Translations under genes and position numbers: made by a program
Shown: in pieces, positions 16,605 through 24,881 of the stretch
How positions within the stretch are numbered: position 1 is the stretch's first letter
Layout of the letters: the number at the start of each line of letters is the position of its first letter
Origin: Gemmatimonadota bacterium
GTDB lineage: Bacteria; Gemmatimonadota; Gemmatimonadetes; Gemmatimonadales; GWC2-71-9
DNA length: 46,047 nucleotides
Direction of reading: 5' to 3'
Assembly (NCBI GenBank): GCA_025358055.1
Contig: JANYKV010000110.1
Span: 1 to 46,047, forward strand
Notes under the pieces: generated by a model
The model's database searches: none
What the model was told of the DNA's origin: nothing
The model's input: only the letters and a program-made list of their open reading frames with translations

Positions 16605-19220
16605 TTAGGCGTTGCGCCGAGTGCCGATCATCCGGCGGTGTCGGAGCAGCAGGGCCACGATTTCGCGAATCGAGGACGGCTTTACTCCGGCCTCTCGGTG
16701 GTGCGCGGCGATTTCGAAGAGAATCCGCCACTGGGCAAACAAGATCCGATATGCGTCCAACAGGCGGGTCGTGGGGTCGTAGATGTTCGTGGCTTCCGAC
16801 GTCGCTCCGTTGAGCTCGATGATCGTAAACTCGCCGGCCTGGAGCCGCTCGACCGAGGGGGCACGGACGTCGTACCGCCCAAACCAGAATCCGTCGTAAC
16901 CTCGACTGATCTCGTCTACCGCTCCCTCGAGGGCGGCCGTTCGTACCCACCCGCCATCATAGAACGCCGCCCCTCGGCAATGAGTTCCCACCCAAACGAG
17001 CGGAACCTCCACGCCTCGAGCCGGAACGTCCCAGAGACGATGACAATGCTGTGCGAGGAGGAACTTGGCCATGCAGACGGCCCGGTCGTCCGAGAGAATC
17101 AGTTCCTCCAGCGTGCGTTTCCCGTCCCCAGTGACTGTAGGCAGCCGCTTTTCCGTGATGGAAAAGATGGCGCCACTCGTGTTTCCGGGTTTCCTGTAGT
17201 AGAAGACACCGAACTCCGGTCCGGAGACGTACGCCTGGCAAAGGATATCTCCGGTGGATTGCCGCAGATATTGGTCGGCCTCATCAAGGGAGCCAACGAT
17301 CGCGACTCCGGAGCCGCGTTCGCCCACGTCGGGTTTGAGTACGATCGGAAAGTCGAGCGCGCGCGCGGACATGAACTCCCTGATCCCCTTCAGGTTTTCG
17401 CTCACGGGCCGTTCGCTGTCCAGGGGGAGAGTCGGAGGGAGGCGCGTCGGCGAGTGGACTCGAAGCCCGGCGAGGATCTGGGCCTTTGATTCACCGACGA
17501 AGCCGCCGCCGGGGATGGCCGGGTTCACCGCGGTGAAGAGGGTAAGGCTCCGATGCTTGATTCCGAGCCATACGATGTAGAACACCACGGGCGGATAAAA
17601 CACCCAGGGTGGCCAGAACTCCCAGCGGGTAAGCCGGCGCCACCGCGAGAGGAGCAAGCGACGGCCGCGAAAGGTGAAGAGTGGGATGAAAACCTTGAGC
17701 AGGAGCAACAGCAGCACGGCGGTGATGGCCAGCGCGGGAAAGGCCCACCGGTGATAGTGCTCGAACGCCATTTGCGCCGACCCACCAAACAGGGCCGAGA
17801 GGCCAACCAGCAGCGGGGTCCACACCACCGCGGCAAGCAGGAAGTACAGCACGAACGATGCAAAGTTGGTCTTGAGTACGCCCGCGGTAACATAGGTCGG
17901 GAGGCGGGTCCCGGGTATGAAGCGGGTCAGAAAAATGAGGCGGGCCCCGCGGTGGGCGAACCATTGGGAGCTTCGCTCGAGGTCGGCGCTGCTAACAAAC
18001 CAGCGCAGGGGCGCCCGGGTGACCACGGCTCGTCCCAGCCACCGGCCCACCACGTACAAGAGGAGATCGCCGACGAAGATGCCGAAGGTACACGCGATCG
18101 CCGCTGGTCCGAATCCGACGGTGCCGCGCGCGACGAGGAGTCCGGCCGCGATGCAGGTGAGATCCTCGCTCACCAATGTCGCGGCGGCCAGGAGGAGAAG
18201 TAGGAGGCCGTGGGCGAGGCCATTCGCGGGAGGGATGTCCCGGGGGTCGAACCGCCGCGCGGCCGCGACAATGCGAGCGGGAGCCGCGGTCGCTCTGGTT
18301 GTCGCGGTGCCGTTCTCCACGTCATCGATAAAGCCGGTGATGTCCGCGGCCAATTCGTCGGGCCGCTGGAAGGTCATGAAGTGATCGCCGTGCTTTAGGA
18401 GCAGCCGGCTCTGGGGGACCAGCCGGGCATGTTCGTAGCCGAGAGATGCCGGGACCAGTGGGTCGTTGTCGCCCTGAATGATGAGCATCGGTGATTGCAG
18501 CTGGGACAAGAACCCGCGGAGCGGTCGTTGGTCGGTGTCGTAGAAGTTCCGGGCGTACTCCACGCTCAAGCCGAAATCAGCGAGCGCACCGAAATGGGGA
18601 ACTGCTTCCTGCAGGGACCACAGTGCCGCCAGCTGCAATCCGTGTATAGCGTGATTGAGGTGGTAGTCGCCGAGGAGTTCGTATTCCTGTGCGCCGATGG
18701 CGGAGAGCATGGTGAGCGAAGCGATCCGGCTCGAAGCGATGTTTGCCAGGTTGACCCCGACCCCGCCTCCCATACTGAAGCCGACGACGTGTACCCGGCG
18801 GAGTCCAAGGGAGTCCAACAACTGACGGACGTATTGCGCGTGGGCGCGAACCGAGTAGTCCGAGATGTGCCAGGTCGACCCGCCGAAGCCGGGGAGGTCC
18901 GGGGCGAGAATACGGTAGCGAGGCGGGAGATGGTCGGCCAACCGTTGCACTTCGTCATGGTCGCCCGGACTCCCGTGGAGCAGGAGCAGGGTGGGAGCAC
19001 GGGCCGAATCTGGCCCGACGGGCCGGCGCTCGAAATACGCGATCCGGATCGCGCCCGGTAGTTCGCGGTCGTGAGCCACTTCGTACAGTTGTTGAGTACC
19101 CTCATCCGGGCCCGGCCGGCCATCCACCGGGTGAATGCGACGGTAGAGGTGCGAGGCGACGAGCAGAAGCAGGTAGGTCCACAGAACCCAATGCCGCCGG
19201 AGCGCGCGGGGCGGTGGCAT
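16605..19220 (-). CDS. triple fusion: alpha/beta hydrolase, VTT (DedA-like) membrane domain, ATP-grasp domain
   Basis: An 871-residue protein. After one membrane helix (11-25), residues 55-302 are an alpha/beta hydrolase with HGSPG (82-86), nucleophile Ser149 in GFSMGG, a probable acid at Asp253 and His280. Residues 335-515 are a VTT/DedA-type membrane domain with FVGDLLLYVVGRWLG and TRFIPGTRLPTYVTAG, the latter typical of these lipid-scramblase-related proteins. After another hydrophobic stretch (540-552), residues 615-845 are an ATP-grasp ligase with Lys629 (VLKP) and Mg ligands Glu802 and Asn804 (IELNG). The start at 19220 overlaps the NRDE stop codon (TAATG). A combined lipid hydrolysis, translocation and ligation role is only inference. 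Confidence 0.9.
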   Translation of the reverse strand: MPPPRALRRHWVLWTYLLLLVASHLYRRIHPVDGRPGPDEGTQQLYEVAHDRELPGAIRIAYFERRPVGPDSARAPTLLLLHGSPGDHDEVQRLADHLPPRYRILAPDLPGFGGSTWHISDYSVRAHAQYVRQLLDSLGLRRVHVVGFSMGGGVGVNLANIASSRIASLTMLSAIGAQEYELLGDYHLNHAIHGLQLAALWSLQEAVPHFGALADFGLSVEYARNFYDTDQRPLRGFLSQLQSPMLIIQGDNDPLVPASLGYEHARLVPQSRLLLKHGDHFMTFQRPDELAADITGFIDDVENGTATTRATAAPARIVAAARRFDPRDIPPANGLAHGLLLLLLAAATLVSEDLTCIAAGLLVARGTVGFGPAAIACTFGIFVGDLLLYVVGRWLGRAVVTRAPLRWFVSSADLERSSQWFAHRGARLIFLTRFIPGTRLPTYVTAGVLKTNFASFVLYFLLAAVVWTPLLVGLSALFGGSAQMAFEHYHRWAFPALAITAVLLLLLLKVFIPLFTFRGRRLLLSRWRRLTRWEFWPPWVFYPPVVFYIVWLGIKHRSLTLFTAVNPAIPGGGFVGESKAQILAGLRVHSPTRLPPTLPLDSERPVSENLKGIREFMSARALDFPIVLKPDVGERGSGVAIVGSLDEADQYLRQSTGDILCQAYVSGPEFGVFYYRKPGNTSGAIFSITEKRLPTVTGDGKRTLEELILSDDRAVCMAKFLLAQHCHRLWDVPARGVEVPLVWVGTHCRGAAFYDGGWVRTAALEGAVDEISRGYDGFWFGRYDVRAPSVERLQAGEFTIIELNGATSEATNIYDPTTRLLDAYRILFAQWRILFEIAAHHREAGVKPSSIREIVALLLRHRRMIGTRRNA

Positions 19221-19960
19221 TACGCTCGCGCGAGCGCCGGGAGACGCCGAAGACCAACCACCGGGGTGGCCGTTCCGACGCAGGGGGCGCCGGCCGTGTA
19301 GGCGAACGTGACCTCGGTCGTCGAAACGGAAATGGCGCTCAGGCTTTGCGTGGCTGCGTCGGAGCGATGCATGCACACCGAAAAGGGGCCCGCCTCGGGG
19401 AGATGACTGCGGTGGAGCGCTTGGAGAGTTGCCCGGTCAAAGCCTCCGCGGTCGGTCAGCGAGCGGTCGAACTGGCTACGGCGCTGCCGCTCCGCCTCCG
19501 GTTGGTCGACCGACGAACTCGTGAGGATAAGGCCGTCCGAAGGGTGTGTCGCATGGGTGAGGTGACGGCCGTTCCAGGCATAGATCTGGACGACGTCGCC
19601 GGACTCGACGCCAACGAGGGAGAAAGGCCGGTACCGATCAAGGGAAGTCGCATTCAGGTCGTGGTCGAGCCGCACGATGTTGGAACAATGGAGGAGCTCG
19701 GGGACGAGAAGCCCGCGACTCTCGGCATGGTCGGGTCGAGAACCGGAGGCGTCGTAACGATTCAGCAACGCGAGGGTCAGCCCATACTCGTTGACTCCGA
19801 TCCAGGAACCCCCTCCGTCCGGATCGTTCGGAGCAATCCATCGCACGCCGCGCCGGTCCTGAAGACGCGGGGGCGCGCCCCGGGCCCGAGTCCCTCGCTC
19901 ATCGCGATTGAACAACAACGTGTAGCTGGAGCCGGTGCGGACCCAGCTCACCGTGCACAT
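19220..19960 (-). CDS. NRDE/TANGO2-family protein
   Basis: A 246-residue protein that begins MCTVSWV and has FNRDERGTRARGAPP, the N-R-D-E motif that names the family. Cys2 can become an N-terminal nucleophile after Met removal, as in Ntn hydrolases; SWIGVNEYGLTLALLNR is also conserved. The eukaryotic relative TANGO2 has been linked to lipid and haem handling, but the bacterial role is not known. The gene starts inside the end of the DinB gene (13-nt overlap) and ends on the start codon of the triple fusion, so its expression is tightly coupled to the ornithine-lipid genes. Confidence 0.88.
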   Translation of the reverse strand: MCTVSWVRTGSSYTLLFNRDERGTRARGAPPRLQDRRGVRWIAPNDPDGGGSWIGVNEYGLTLALLNRYDASGSRPDHAESRGLLVPELLHCSNIVRLDHDLNATSLDRYRPFSLVGVESGDVVQIYAWNGRHLTHATHPSDGLILTSSSVDQPEAERQRRSQFDRSLTDRGGFDRATLQALHRSHLPEAGPFSVCMHRSDAATQSLSAISVSTTEVTFAYTAGAPCVGTATPVVGLRRLPALARA

Positions 19961-20478
19961 AGGGCCCGCGCGCGCTCATAGGCCAGCGTTGACGGGGCGA
20001 CGCCGAACTCCGGGCCGGCGTCGATTCCGAGTCCCTCGAGCAGCAATTTGATCAGGGCATAGTGATGCACTGTGTGGCTCGAGAGAAATTGCAGCTCACG
20101 GCCGATGGACGAACTCCGCCAGTCGGGTATCCCTTCGGCGTCGCCTCCGCTGTTCATCTGGATCACGATGGTAAAATCATCGGGGAGGTGCCCGATGGTT
20201 TCGAGTTGCTCCTGGAGAGTGCCAGCCACGTCAATGGCATGAGTGCGGCAGGTTTCGATCAGCGCGTTGTGGGCTCGCGCGTCATAGTCGACTCGTCGGT
20301 CGGGAAGGCCCGCGCAGAACGATTGATAGTGCTCGATGACATGCCGGAATTGTGCTCCGACCGGCGACCACCCCGGGCGGCTCCGGTTGTAGTCCTCGTC
20401 GCGCATGCGTTCGAGGAGGGCGTTTCCTTGAGCAAGGAAATGCACATTGGCCCGAACGCCGGGCCATCGGGTATTCAT
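19948..20478 (-). CDS. DinB-superfamily protein in the ornithine-lipid operon
   Basis: A 176-residue helix-bundle protein. Histidines in FRHVIEHYQSF (His46) and SSHTVHHYALIK (His135, His139) fit the DinB metal site. The ATG at 20478 overlaps the olsA stop codon by four bases. A longer in-frame reading from 20667 runs through olsA and is rejected. The function is unknown; its fixed position between olsA and the NRDE gene suggests a role tied to lipid or thiol metabolism (inference). Confidence 0.85.
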   Translation of the reverse strand: MNTRWPGVRANVHFLAQGNALLERMRDEDYNRSRPGWSPVGAQFRHVIEHYQSFCAGLPDRRVDYDARAHNALIETCRTHAIDVAGTLQEQLETIGHLPDDFTIVIQMNSGGDAEGIPDWRSSSIGRELQFLSSHTVHHYALIKLLLEGLGIDAGPEFGVAPSTLAYERARALCAR

Positions 20479-21326
20479 AAGCAGACCACCTCTCGGGAAA
20501 CGACCGGAATAAAATGGCTTGCGATGGCGGCGTGCAGACGGCTGGCCAAGGCGCCTCGGTCTGAGTCGGACAGCGGCGTGGGGCCGAAGGTCAAGATGGC
20601 GCGGAAACGCCGCATCCGACACAGCTCGGCCACATGGGGCAGGAGTGCCATGTCCCCCCACCAGCAAACCGACCGGTGTGCCGGTCGGTGCGGGTCGTCG
20701 GTGGCGTAGGTCATCGCCGCGTAGTGGACTGGCTGAGTTTCACGGGCCGCCCAGTGCAACAGCGCCGGTTTGAGCGGAGCCACCTCGGCTCCAACCGAGG
20801 TGGTCCCCTCGGGAAACAGGACGACGCCGTCCCCTTCATCGATCGCTCGACTGATGAGATTGAGGGCGCGGAGCGAATCCCGTTTCGATTCACGGTTGAC
20901 GAAGATCGTATCCACCGAGCGGCAGAGAAACCCCACTACCGGCCAGGCATCCATTTCGGTTTTTGCGATGAATACGCAATCGAGCGTGGAGTAGAGGGCG
21001 AAGATGTCCATATAACTGAGATGATTTGCCACGAGGAAGAATGGTGGCCGCGGCACGGGGCCCCGCACCTCGAGGTTCATTCCAAGAATCTTCCCGATCC
21101 CGACGGCCCAATGGCGAACGATCCATCCGCGCGTCCGGCGCCGCGCGGATTTTCGGGAGACAATCAAGCCCACCCAGAGCACCAGATACCATCCGGCGGT
21201 CCAAACGACCAGCGTTCCGAAACGCAGGAACACTCGGAGGCGTTCGCCGAGAGTGCCCTTGCCGGTGATCCCAATGGCGTCGGTGAGCGGCGTGGTGCCG
21301 CGGAGTTCATCCACCGCATCGGTCAC
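20475..21326 (-). CDS. olsA: 1-acyl-glycerol-3-phosphate-type acyltransferase (OlsA-like, PlsC family)
   Basis: A 283-residue membrane-bound acyltransferase. One N-terminal hydrophobic helix lies at about 35-57. The catalytic HX4D motif is NHLSYMD, followed by FVNRESKRDS and LFPEGTTS, the standard blocks of the PlsC family. In ornithine-lipid synthesis OlsA adds the second fatty acid to the lyso-lipid made by OlsB. The upstream gene encodes an OlsB-type enzyme and the two overlap by ATGA, which favours OlsA over a general phosphatidate enzyme. The symbol rests on this context. Confidence 0.85.
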   Translation of the reverse strand: MTDAVDELRGTTPLTDAIGITGKGTLGERLRVFLRFGTLVVWTAGWYLVLWVGLIVSRKSARRRTRGWIVRHWAVGIGKILGMNLEVRGPVPRPPFFLVANHLSYMDIFALYSTLDCVFIAKTEMDAWPVVGFLCRSVDTIFVNRESKRDSLRALNLISRAIDEGDGVVLFPEGTTSVGAEVAPLKPALLHWAARETQPVHYAAMTYATDDPHRPAHRSVCWWGDMALLPHVAELCRMRRFRAILTFGPTPLSDSDRGALASRLHAAIASHFIPVVSREVVCL

Positions 21327-22171
21327 CGAAAGAAACTCATGTAGGCGTGAGAGTCGATCTCGAGCACATCGATGAGCACCAAGAAATCGATGGTCTTGAA
21401 CAGCACATCAAGAGCCGGCGGTCCACACACTTTGGCGCCCAAGCGAAGATAGGTTTGGAACAGCGCCGGAATATGAGGTTCCGGCCAGGCGTCCTGGAAT
21501 GGCGGAACCGCGCACCGGGTCTGGGGGATGGGCTCGACCCGAAACGTCGGATGGACGCAATTCTCTCGGGCCAGGCGCTGGTACACGGAGACGCCCAGCG
21601 CCGGATTCTGGCTCGTGAGTGAGCAGCAACCGAACAGGTAGTTCTTCCGATTCCAGGCCAGATACTCCGCCAGTCCACGCCACAACAGGTGCAATACCCG
21701 GCCGTTGCGATGGTCGCGTCTCACACAGGCTCGGCCGATTTCGACCGCCGATGCGACGACCGAATCGGGCAAACCGGTGAGGTCAAATTCCGCCGCGGAG
21801 TAAAAGCCGCGGTTGCGCTCGGCCATCTCGGCCGTCTGCATGCGATAGGTTCCCACCACCGTGCCGGTCGTGCGACAGGTGATCATGAGATGATGAAAGT
21901 CAACATCCATGGCGTCTTCGTCGCGCCCAGTGATATACGCGTCGTCCAAACCTTCTCCCAATTCGAGGTTGAAGACCTCGAAGCGTAGGCGAAGAACCTG
22001 ATCGAGATCCTCTCGTGAATGCGCGAATCGGGCTTCATACCGCCCCGCATCGATCTGAGCAGTCGGGAGTTCCGCCCGCGAGCCAGGGTACGCCGGCGGG
22101 TAGGTGGACGCCGGGTGTTCCGCTCCTCGCTCGGTTGCGGAATCTGCGGTGGACCAGTGTTGGGCTGTCAT
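21323..22171 (-). CDS. olsB: L-ornithine N-acyltransferase-like protein (OlsB, GNAT fold)
   Basis: A 282-residue acyltransferase. After a variable N-terminus, the core has ARFAHSREDLDQVLRLRFEVFNLELGEGLD, FHHLMITCRTTGTVVGTYRM, VEIGRACVRRDHRNGRVLHLLWRGLAEYL and FGCCSL, as in OlsB-type N-acyltransferases. It would transfer a 3-hydroxyacyl group from acyl carrier protein to ornithine or another amino acid, giving the lyso-ornithine lipid. Together with the overlapping olsA it gives a complete two-gene ornithine-lipid pathway, which makes phosphorus-free membrane lipids. Another amino-acid head group is possible. Confidence 0.85.
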   Translation of the reverse strand: MTAQHWSTADSATERGAEHPASTYPPAYPGSRAELPTAQIDAGRYEARFAHSREDLDQVLRLRFEVFNLELGEGLDDAYITGRDEDAMDVDFHHLMITCRTTGTVVGTYRMQTAEMAERNRGFYSAAEFDLTGLPDSVVASAVEIGRACVRRDHRNGRVLHLLWRGLAEYLAWNRKNYLFGCCSLTSQNPALGVSVYQRLARENCVHPTFRVEPIPQTRCAVPPFQDAWPEPHIPALFQTYLRLGAKVCGPPALDVLFKTIDFLVLIDVLEIDSHAYMSFFR

Positions 22172-22944
22172 GGCAAACGCTCGTAGGTGCGAGGGTCCGC
22201 GCGCAGAATCAGGCGGTCTCCCTGCCGTTCAACGCGGCCCGTGATCCGGACCGGCTGGGCCACATGCTGCAAGGCCTCCCGGTTTACCGGGGCGCCCGCC
22301 GACGAAACCAAGAGCAAACTGGCCGACGCTCCGCTCGGGTCCCGGACAATAAAGAGCGGGGGGACCCCGCCGGAAATGCAGCGCGCGGCACACGAACGAT
22401 GTGGCTTCAAATTACCAGGATTCATGACCCCGAGAAAGCACTTGGCATCGACGATTTCACCGCTGAGAGTGAAGTTTCCGAGGTCCCTCGGGATCGGGGA
22501 CGTGAGGCTGCCGGATCCCGGTCGGGTGATCCCCATCTTTTCAACGAGTTCGACCATCGTCTGGTTCCCTCGGTAGATCAGGCTCCCGCGAACCGTGACC
22601 GTTGCTCCGTCCCCACCTCGTGTTTCCGCGAACGCCCCATGCTTCCCCTCGGTAACGAGGAGGTATCGGGATACTCGATCCGAGGTGCCACCGCCGTCCC
22701 GCCTACCCGGCCGGGAGACAAGGAGCGTTGGATACGGGGCGCTCTGGAGGGTGCCGGAGAGGATCGTCTCCCGGCCAAACTCGAAGAACGCGGCCGGAGC
22801 GCGTTCGTGAAAGACCGACAAGAGGACACCGAGGCTCACAGAGCCGATGACAAGTCCCGCGACGAGGCGGCGGAGGAACGCGCCGAGCGCCCGGGGCGCC
22901 TCCGATGCATAGCCGACAAAGAATTCCTCGTCTCGTTGTGCCAC
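22168..22944 (-). CDS. membrane-anchored protein of unknown function with conserved Cys/His segment
   Basis: A 258-residue protein with one membrane helix near residues 27-45 and a mainly extracytoplasmic beta-rich part. The C-terminal half holds GEIVDAKCFLGVMNPGNLKPHRSCAARCISGGVPPLF, with three cysteines and a histidine that could bind metal or haem, and then an OB-like RITGRVERQGDRLILRAD. I know this segment only from uncharacterised proteins encoded next to Rieske or molybdoenzyme genes. It follows the ferric-reductase/Rieske gene by 3 nt and overlaps olsB by ATGA. A perfect ECF-type promoter motif lies inside the gene at 22543-22569. No function can be assigned. Confidence 0.75.
   Translation of the reverse strand: MAQRDEEFFVGYASEAPRALGAFLRRLVAGLVIGSVSLGVLLSVFHERAPAAFFEFGRETILSGTLQSAPYPTLLVSRPGRRDGGGTSDRVSRYLLVTEGKHGAFAETRGGDGATVTVRGSLIYRGNQTMVELVEKMGITRPGSGSLTSPIPRDLGNFTLSGEIVDAKCFLGVMNPGNLKPHRSCAARCISGGVPPLFIVRDPSGASASLLLVSSAGAPVNREALQHVAQPVRITGRVERQGDRLILRADPRTYERLP
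22543..22569 (-). promoter_or_regulatory. internal ECF-type promoter motif upstream of olsB
   Basis: On the minus strand GGGAACC (22569-22563), 16 nt, then CGTT (22546-22543): all eleven consensus bases and the same spacing as the four intergenic sites of the alpha-glucan block. It lies within a coding sequence, about 370 nt before the olsB start. It could give extra transcription of olsB-olsA. Confidence 0.45.
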
Positions 22945-22947
22945 GGC

Positions 22948-23994
22948 TCAGCTCTCCCCGGGGTGGGATAACACTGCTGGTTCCACTCGGGTTCCGGGCG
23001 GGTTCGGCGTCTCCCGGATCCAGACTCGGTCGCCGCGGAGCTCGACATCGAAGGTTGGGATGGAATCGTTGAAAGGCGGCGGCGAGCGGCCATCCTCGGG
23101 CCGATATTGGTACCCATGCCAGGGGCAAGTGATGCACCCGTCGATGATCCGTCCTTCGCCCAGCGGGCCGTTTTGGTGCTTACACACATTCGAAACGCAC
23201 GAGATCTTCCCATCGTACCGGAACACCGCCACCCGTTCTCCACCGACCATCGCAATCTTGGCTCGTTTTTCCGGGATCTCAAAAAAGCCGCAGGCCTCAA
23301 GCCATCCGGCGTCGGTCTGGGGCGAAGTCTGATCGCGCCTGTGCTCTCTCATCCCCGCGGCGACATGGAGGCCAAGAACGATGATGACGCCGGTTCCCAA
23401 GGCGGTCGCCAGGAGTGGACTGGTTTCGGCCTGAAGGGTTCCAAGTGCCACGTGGGCGACCAGGAGGCCGTAGGCCAAGTACACGAGCATGTGGAGCGCT
23501 TTCCAGGCGGGCGGGGTCAACACCGAGAGCCAGAAGTCATGGCTCGTGGCCGCCATGAGAAACAACATGGCCAGAGCCAGCAAACCAAGCCATTCGAAGG
23601 GGAACTGGCTGATGCGCCGGATCTCCGTGTTGCTCGTGAGGAGGCTGACAAACGGATTGGTGTCTCCCAGCGCGTGAAACTGGATCAGGGCAAAGGTCGC
23701 ATGGGCAAGTGCCAACAGGAACATCGTGACACCCAGGTGCCGCCGATTGTAGAGCAGCGGCAAGAACTTGGGGTTGAGGCGGCAGAGGGGGCCGATGCTG
23801 AGAATGAGGTGGAGGAGCACCAGGGCAGACGCGCCGAGGCCTCGGATGAGGGCCGTTTCTGCCGTCGTGTAGGGTGAAAGGAGAAACGCCGTCCCAACAA
23901 AGGCAATAAGGAAGACCAAGACACCGGTCCCGAGCGTCAGGTCATAGAGCCGCTTCTGTCGATTCCAATTTACCGCTCGGTATTGGACGCTCAT
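22948..23994 (-). CDS. ferric-reductase-like transmembrane domain fused to a Rieske [2Fe-2S] domain
   Basis: A 348-residue integral membrane redox protein. Residues 20-215 hold six hydrophobic helices with histidines at 62, 86, 98, 168, 181 and 210 suited to haem b, resembling the ferric-reductase/MsrQ superfamily. Residues 230-340 form a Rieske domain with Cys271-x-His273 (CKH) and Cys290-x-x-His293 (CPWH). The usual flavin/NAD domain of ferric reductases is replaced by the Rieske module. Electrons may therefore flow between a soluble donor and quinone or metal across the membrane (inference). The gene overlaps the preceding one by ATGA. Confidence 0.88.
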   Translation of the reverse strand: MSVQYRAVNWNRQKRLYDLTLGTGVLVFLIAFVGTAFLLSPYTTAETALIRGLGASALVLLHLILSIGPLCRLNPKFLPLLYNRRHLGVTMFLLALAHATFALIQFHALGDTNPFVSLLTSNTEIRRISQFPFEWLGLLALAMLFLMAATSHDFWLSVLTPPAWKALHMLVYLAYGLLVAHVALGTLQAETSPLLATALGTGVIIVLGLHVAAGMREHRRDQTSPQTDAGWLEACGFFEIPEKRAKIAMVGGERVAVFRYDGKISCVSNVCKHQNGPLGEGRIIDGCITCPWHGYQYRPEDGRSPPPFNDSIPTFDVELRGDRVWIRETPNPPGTRVEPAVLSHPGES

Positions 23995-24500
23995 GGGCGC
24001 GCCACTTTGGCCGCTACGGCCGAGGCGGTCGAGAGGGCGATGGTCCCGACGAGTTGCCTATGTCCCCGACTGAACAACAGTAGCGAGCCATCACGTTCCC
24101 GGGCCTCGCCTGGGAGATCGGCCCGGAAGAGATCGGTCCCGGCCAGCGTGCCAAGGAGAACCGCCGTCGACGGGACCTCGCCGGCTCGTCCCAGTCGATC
24201 GGTCCAGTAGACCAGTACGTCGGGATGCGGGAGAGCGTCATGGGCCGCTAGTGTCACCTGCGAGCGGCTCGCTCCGGTGTCGACCAGCACCGTGACGGCA
24301 AAAGTAATTCCGCCGCTGGTGGCCTCGCGTTCATACAACACGGTTTGCAACGCTGCAGGGCGGGTGAGAAGTGCCGCGGGAATCTCGGCCACAACCGCCG
24401 GCGTTGGTCGAGAAAGCAGGGCAATGACGAACACCGTCGGAATGAGGACCGCGAGGGTCGTGACCATTCGCGCGTGACGCCGCCGGAGTTCGCGGATCAT
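23991..24500 (-). CDS. hypothetical membrane-anchored protein
   Basis: A 169-residue protein with a basic start (MIRELRRRHARM), one hydrophobic segment at about 13-30, and an otherwise extracytoplasmic domain with FAVTVLVDTGASRSQVTLAAHDALPHPDVLVYWTD. No known motif is visible. It is placed 4 nt after the small membrane gene and overlaps the ferric-reductase/Rieske gene by ATGA, so it probably helps assemble or anchor that redox protein. This is a context-only guess. Confidence 0.7.
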   Translation of the reverse strand: MIRELRRRHARMVTTLAVLIPTVFVIALLSRPTPAVVAEIPAALLTRPAALQTVLYEREATSGGITFAVTVLVDTGASRSQVTLAAHDALPHPDVLVYWTDRLGRAGEVPSTAVLLGTLAGTDLFRADLPGEARERDGSLLLFSRGHRQLVGTIALSTASAVAAKVARP

Positions 24501-24504
24501 TGGA

Positions 24505-24786
24505 TCAGGCCCCGCGCCGTTTGGGGCTCTGCCGGGCGGCCGCCCGACGATGCGCGTTCCGTTCCATTGGCGGTGCCGTCCGCCGGCGGACTAACCGGTT
24601 GGCCAGGAGTGGCCAGAGTGCCACGGAGCCGGGAAGGACCAATAGCCGGAAACCGGGGGTCGCCGCCTTCGCCGCGGGATCGACCCGGCCGACCCCCCAG
24701 ATCACGAAGGGGAGGCCGAACAAGACTCCAATGACGAGATAGGTAGCGATGCTCCCGACGATCACCTCCGCCGCGAGTTCTCCCAT
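24505..24786 (-). CDS. small membrane protein, first gene of the redox/ornithine-lipid operon
   Basis: A 93-residue protein with two hydrophobic segments (about 8-30 and 45-63) and a very basic C-terminal tail. I chose the ATG at 24786, where the hydrophobic domain begins; the longer frame from 24924 has an unconvincing N-terminus. The ribosome-binding site is weak. It is the first gene after the divergent promoter region and stands 4 nt before the next gene. The function is unknown. Confidence 0.65.
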   Translation of the reverse strand: MGELAAEVIVGSIATYLVIGVLFGLPFVIWGVGRVDPAAKAATPGFRLLVLPGSVALWPLLANRLVRRRTAPPMERNAHRRAAARQSPKRRGA

Positions 24787-24832
24787 AGGTCTGCGTCTCT
24801 TTCGGAGTGGGGGTGACGACACCTGCCATAGT

Positions 24833-24859
24833 AACTGTAATTGGCGACTTTGGGTTCCC
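24833..24859 (-). promoter_or_regulatory. divergent ECF-type promoter of the redox/ornithine-lipid operon
   Basis: Minus strand: GGGAACC (24859-24853), 16 nt, AGTT (24836-24833). It matches 10 of 11 bases of the motif found four times on the plus strand, at the same spacing. The predicted RNA start is about 37 nt before the ATG at 24786, a leader length like those of the other sites. Confidence 0.6.
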
Positions 24860-24881
24860 GAAGGGGTCGGCGCGCGCGTTG

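Noticed and set aside
19802..19825. GGAAC-N15-CGTT on the plus strand inside the NRDE gene
   Set aside because: Spacing is two bases shorter than in the intergenic sites and it is antisense to a coding region.
22970..22996. CGGAACC-N16-TGTT on the minus strand just before the 22944 start
   Set aside because: It keeps only the loose GGAAC-N18-GTT core. That core is expected about once or more by chance in a window of this size, so the site was not called.
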